A stretch of 64,000 nucleotides of DNA from Cytophaga aurantiaca DSM 3654 (lineage in GTDB: Bacteria > Bacteroidota > Bacteroidia > Cytophagales > Cytophagaceae). How positions within the stretch are numbered: the first letter of the stretch is position 1; each line of letters starts with the position of its first letter. Shown piece after piece: positions 61,016 through 64,000 of this stretch. Made by a program: the position numbers and the translations under genes. The stretch is from the NCBI RefSeq assembly GCF_000379725.1, contig NZ_KB903629.1, forward strand, positions 1-64,000, given 5' to 3'. The notes under the pieces are model-generated. The model was given only the letters and a program-made list of their open reading frames with translations. It was not told the DNA's origin and searched no databases.

Positions 61016-61900
61016 TTATCGTTTAAAATATAAGGTGGCGCAATATTGAGATTGATTTGTACGGACTCCTGAAAATGAAAACCCATAATTAAATGCAATT
61101 GTAAAAACACCCACACTCTTTGTTATGTCCACAAAACCTCCTAAGGATACCTGTTTGAATGAGTTAGCCATTACCAATGCACCCATTTTTTTTTGATACG
61201 ATATTTTATTATCAATGGAAAAAAGTAGGGTATCTGCATTTACTAAAACTTTCGTTCCAAGCTCCCATTCAACAAAGGGGCTTACATCCATCTGTCTGCT
61301 TAAGATCGTTTCTACATACCGATTCAAATGAAATTCGTAATTGATTGGAGTAAGTTTTGCACCTGGTATTTGATTGAGTCCAATACCCAGATGCCATTTT
61401 TTATATTGCAGACTTGATGCTAACGATGCATCCCAATTCCATGCACTCCCTCCGGCAGATACAGCACTTGCGCCGAAAGCAATATTCACAGCACCAACCT
61501 GAGCGGCAGAAGTCCATGTTAAATCATCGTTAATATGAATAGTATATCCATATACAAAATACATTTTCGACTTTGAATATAAAGATGTTTCCTGTTCAGA
61601 ATATATTTTCAATCCAATGATATGCCCTTGCTTCGATTTAACAATTCCATCTACATAAATATTACGGATATCTGAAAAAATGCCTATTTTATTCTGATAT
61701 TGAACCGTAACCAAACTTTTATTCAAGTCGTAAGACGAAGCTAGAAACTGACCTTTATTCGGTAAAAAATGATAGGGTTGCGGATTTAAAATAAAGTTAT
61801 TCAAACTGTTTTGAGCGAATACACCTTCTGAAGCTATGTAAATAGCATACAAAAGCAATATTTTGGCAAAACTTCGAATAAATTTTAAATTATTGTTCAC
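61016..61900 (-). CDS. PorP/SprF family type IX secretion outer-membrane protein
   Basis: 294 residues. Starts at GTG (61900) because a stop codon lies directly upstream in frame. Signal peptide with core 'FAKILLLYAIYIASEGVFA'. The mature part is an outer-membrane barrel ('NPQPYHFLPNKGQFLASSYD', 'HLGIGLNQIPGAKLTPINYE', 'VGVFTIAFNYGFSFSGVRTN'). It lacks the canonical 'NPAYAG' form ('NPQPYHF' instead), so it is a divergent member. Divergent by only 41 bp from the sigma-factor operon, which may control it. Confidence 0.78.
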   Translation of the reverse strand: MNNNLKFIRSFAKILLLYAIYIASEGVFAQNSLNNFILNPQPYHFLPNKGQFLASSYDLNKSLVTVQYQNKIGIFSDIRNIYVDGIVKSKQGHIIGLKIYSEQETSLYSKSKMYFVYGYTIHINDDLTWTSAAQVGAVNIAFGASAVSAGGSAWNWDASLASSLQYKKWHLGIGLNQIPGAKLTPINYEFHLNRYVETILSRQMDVSPFVEWELGTKVLVNADTLLFSIDNKISYQKKMGALVMANSFKQVSLGGFVDITKSVGVFTIAFNYGFSFSGVRTNQSQYCATLYFKR

Positions 61901-61941
61901 CTATTAAATATAAAATAGTCTACAATTTAAAGAGAAATACA

Positions 61942-62511
61942 ATTAAAGAGCAATCAATCATATCGTATTTAAATAATGGCCAGGAAAGTAAGGCCATTGA
62001 TTTGCTGTACAAAAAGGTATTGCCTTCTATTACGCAGTATATTCGAAAGAACAGTGGCAATAAGGAACAAGCGGAAGATATATTCCACGATGCCATTATT
62101 AAACTGATCGTTAAAATTCGAAATGCGGAATTACCTGATGAAACGGATATTTATGCATATATGTTTACCATGGCGAAAAATATGTGGATCATAAAGGCAA
62201 AACGAGATCAAAAAGTACAGTATACGGACGAATTAACGGATTCTTCCTTATATAAAGGAGTTAATGAAGATTCAAATTCAGATCAGAATGAAAAGACGAT
62301 AGCAATGGAATCGGTTTTGGTGAGTATTGGCGAAAAATGCAAAGAATTGCTCACGTTAACCTATTACATGAATTATTCGCTTAAAGAAGCAGCCGAAAAA
62401 TTGGGTATATCCAATGAAGAAGTTGCGAAAACAAATCAGTATAGATGCAAAAAAAAGATGTTTGAAGTTATTAAAAACAATCCTGCATTTAAAGAATTAA
62501 TGATGAACTAA
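61942..62511 (+). CDS. ECF-type sigma factor, apparent ATT start
   Basis: 189 residues if translation begins at ATT 61942 ((M)KEQSIISYLNNGQESKAID). From that codon the protein aligns without gaps to the N-terminus of the sigma factor at 9990-10553 (23 residues up to the 'LLY/ELY' point), and the frame contains no ATG until well inside region 2; a TTG at 62002 would cut off the first helix. Region 2: 'AEDIFHDAIIKLIVKIRNAE', 'IYAYMFTMAKNMWIIKAKRD'; region 4: 'CKELLTLTYYMNYSLKEAAE'. Ends in TAATG shared with the anti-sigma gene. Confidence 0.85.
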   Translation: MKEQSIISYLNNGQESKAIDLLYKKVLPSITQYIRKNSGNKEQAEDIFHDAIIKLIVKIRNAELPDETDIYAYMFTMAKNMWIIKAKRDQKVQYTDELTDSSLYKGVNEDSNSDQNEKTIAMESVLVSIGEKCKELLTLTYYMNYSLKEAAEKLGISNEEVAKTNQYRCKKKMFEVIKNNPAFKELMMN

Positions 62512-63629
62512 TGAATTCCGAAGAAATACGATATCAGCAAATTGAAGATTATTTAAAGGGAAGACTTTCGGAATCCGAACAGATTTCCTTTGAAGAACAA
62601 ATCTCTACAGACAAGCAATTGGCTCAAGAAGTTGCTGTTCAAAAAGTAGCGTTGCAATCTCTTGAAATGGCTTACATCCAATCGATGAGTGATTTGGTAC
62701 GTAACCGTGTACAAAAAAACAACACAGCTAAAAAATATTGGTTTGGTGGCGGGGCTATTTTACTTACATCTATACTCATTGGTGGCGCATATCTGATTAC
62801 ACAAATAAATAAAGATGTGCCTGCTCCTGAAAAAGAATCCATACAAATTCAAAAAACAAATACCCAGCATACATCTTCAGTAAATTACGATTCAGAAATT
62901 AAAAATTCGTCTGAAGAAAATAACAGATCACTGCCGCAGGAAAAAATAACAGCTGCGCCAAATGGAGTTGTATCTGTTGAAAAAACCAGCACATCGTTGT
63001 CTGACACATCGCTTGTTAATAAAGGGAAAATAAATGAGTCGATGTATAGATCATCTTCTCAGAAAACGATTCCGCCTGTTGAGACAATAACGATCGAACC
63101 TGCAAAGCCGTCTTCTACGAATGCTTGCTCGGAAACAGCCCCTGAAGTTTCGGTACGTGTTACACCAACCAGTCTGGATGAAAACACGGGAACACTACTC
63201 ATTGCTGCGCCAGCCAATTGGTTGGTGTATGTAAAAGGCGCAAATACTACCTATGAAAAAACACTTCAATTCAGTAGCTTAGCTGAAGGCACCTATATCG
63301 TATTTGTTAAAAATGAATCAAACTGCATCTATCAAATCGGAAGCTATGCAGTAACAAATACAAACTGCGTGTTTGAAAAAAATTATGTATTCAATAAACA
63401 GTTTGATAAAGAGTGGAGCATACCTGCTCAAAATTCTTCTACCTATCGTGTAAGCATTTTAAATAAAGCCGGCATTGAGGTATATAGTGAAAACGTGGCG
63501 GCTCATAGCACTGCCAACTGGAATGGATTAAATAAAAATGGTTCTGATGTGGCGATCGGGTTACATAAAGTAATTGTAACGTATTCAGACAATAAAACAT
63601 GTATATACAATGTTGTGGTTTCAGAATAA
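62511..63629 (+). CDS. Transmembrane anti-sigma-like protein with a T9SS type-B sorting-domain-like C-terminus
   Basis: 372 residues. Cytoplasmic helical domain (1-75, 'IEDYLKGRLSESEQISFEEQ'), membrane helix (~77-97), Ser/Thr-rich linker (100-215), a beta-domain with 'GTLLIAAPANWLVYVKGANT' (~225-285), and a terminal ~85 residues ('TYRVSILNKAGIEVYSENVA', 'NWNGLNKNGSDVAIGLHKVI') that closely follow the fold pattern of the CHU_C/type-B sorting domain ('LEIFDKWGDVVY...WNGRN...GTYYYLL'). The start codon overlaps the sigma stop (TAATG), and it overlaps the next gene by 20 bp. Expected to hold the sigma factor; the module may sense or mimic secretion cargo. Confidence 0.78.
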   Translation: MNSEEIRYQQIEDYLKGRLSESEQISFEEQISTDKQLAQEVAVQKVALQSLEMAYIQSMSDLVRNRVQKNNTAKKYWFGGGAILLTSILIGGAYLITQINKDVPAPEKESIQIQKTNTQHTSSVNYDSEIKNSSEENNRSLPQEKITAAPNGVVSVEKTSTSLSDTSLVNKGKINESMYRSSSQKTIPPVETITIEPAKPSSTNACSETAPEVSVRVTPTSLDENTGTLLIAAPANWLVYVKGANTTYEKTLQFSSLAEGTYIVFVKNESNCIYQIGSYAVTNTNCVFEKNYVFNKQFDKEWSIPAQNSSTYRVSILNKAGIEVYSENVAAHSTANWNGLNKNGSDVAIGLHKVIVTYSDNKTCIYNVVVSE

Positions 63630-64000
63630 CATATCGAAAATTATTTTCATAGCAGCGGGGGTGTTGTTACAGGCATTTAACAGTCATGCACAATTAATAG
63701 TTGTGCAGGATCCTGCATTTAGAAATGCTTTGTGTACTTTTTCTCCATCAAGTATGAACGCAAATTGCCACAAACTTGATACGGTAAAGGCATTAATAGC
63801 ATCGGGGAATATTGTTTTAAATGGAATGGGAATTTCGAATGCAGATGAAATTATTTATTTTAAAAATGCCGATACGATACGATTGGCTAATAACAATTTA
63901 ACCAGCTTCCCGATTAACATTACGCGATTCAGACATTTAAACAGACTAAGTCTGGCAAACAATCAATTGGTAAATGCTCCGGATATTCACTATACAAATG
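63610..64000 (+). CDS. Secreted leucine-rich-repeat protein (3' end outside window)
   Basis: Starts at ATG 63610 inside the anti-sigma gene: MLWFQNNISKIIFIAAGVLL and 'QAFNSHAQ' form a signal peptide. The mature part opens 'LIVVQDPAFRNALCTFSPSS', then 'GISNADEIIYFKNADTIRLA' and 'NNNLTSFPINITRFRHLNRL', 'SLANNQLVNAPDI': leucine-rich repeats of about 22-23 residues. 130 residues are seen. Third gene of the sigma operon. Such LRR proteins in this group often end in a T9SS sorting domain, which would lie beyond the window. Confidence 0.85.
   Translation, partial: MLWFQNNISKIIFIAAGVLLQAFNSHAQLIVVQDPAFRNALCTFSPSSMNANCHKLDTVKALIASGNIVLNGMGISNADEIIYFKNADTIRLANNNLTSFPINITRFRHLNRLSLANNQLVNAPDIHYTN

Overview
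The window is chromosomal DNA from a gliding, cellulolytic-type Bacteroidota bacterium. It most resembles Cytophaga hutchinsonii or a close relative. The evidence is type IX secretion (T9SS) cargo with both type-A and type-B C-terminal sorting domains, PorP/SprF and PorE-like outer-membrane proteins, almost no Shine-Dalgarno sequences, many lipoproteins, ECF sigma/anti-sigma pairs with Bacteroidota-type anti-sigma proteins, and numerous short dispersed palindromic repeats. This assignment comes from family content and recall; no database was searched. No tRNA, rRNA, CRISPR array, complete insertion sequence or prophage was seen.

Layout. 1-4.4 kb: a T9SS/adhesion triad (end of an SprB-repeat protein with a type-B sorting domain, a PorP/SprF barrel, a PorE-like OmpA lattice protein). 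4.5-11.7 kb: MscS channel, an orphan N-terminal domain of a long RluA-type pseudouridine synthase, an ECF sigma/anti-sigma operon, a lipoprotein and a DoxX-like protein. 11.8-14.5 kb: a tightly packed photolyase/cryptochrome operon containing two very small genes. 14.7-16.2 kb: rifampin ADP-ribosyltransferase (arr) with two envelope genes. 16.3-17.7 kb: a T9SS type-A cargo protein with two tandem modules. 18.1-23.7 kb: TetX-like monooxygenase, two AraC regulators, NTF2-like and AhpD-like proteins and a VIT/CCC1 metal transporter, separated by mobile-looking repeats. 25.3-30.8 kb: a giant thioester alpha-2-macroglobulin with an apparent outer-membrane beta-barrel in its middle. 31.2-32.5 kb: frr and pyrH. 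33-38.4 kb: M1 aminopeptidase, a lipoprotein, and a Cache-sensor protein whose C-terminal half looks like a pentameric ligand-gated ion channel. 38.7-48.9 kb: housekeeping and accessory genes (NAD(P)HX repair, PAP2 phosphatase, nucleoid-associated protein, hydrolase, coiled-coil histidine kinase, TMTC-like glycosyltransferase, acetyltransferase). 49.1-57.9 kb: a sigma/anti-sigma/Spy-like stress operon followed upstream by a complete RND efflux operon. 58.2-61 kb: small membrane protein, HtrA-like protease, Tat-exported sugar isomerase-like protein. 61-64 kb: a PorP/SprF gene divergent from a sigma/anti-sigma/LRR operon.

How it works together. Much of the window is cell-envelope biology: cargo and outer-membrane parts of the T9SS, three ECF sigma systems reading envelope state, efflux, a protease-trapping macroglobulin and a possible chemically gated channel. 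The most unusual items are the Cache/pentameric-channel fusion (36.3 kb, bracketed by direct repeats), the barrel-containing macroglobulin, the photolyase that has lost its iron-sulfur cysteines, the sigma factor that seems to start at ATT, and the anti-sigma factor carrying a T9SS sorting-domain-like module.
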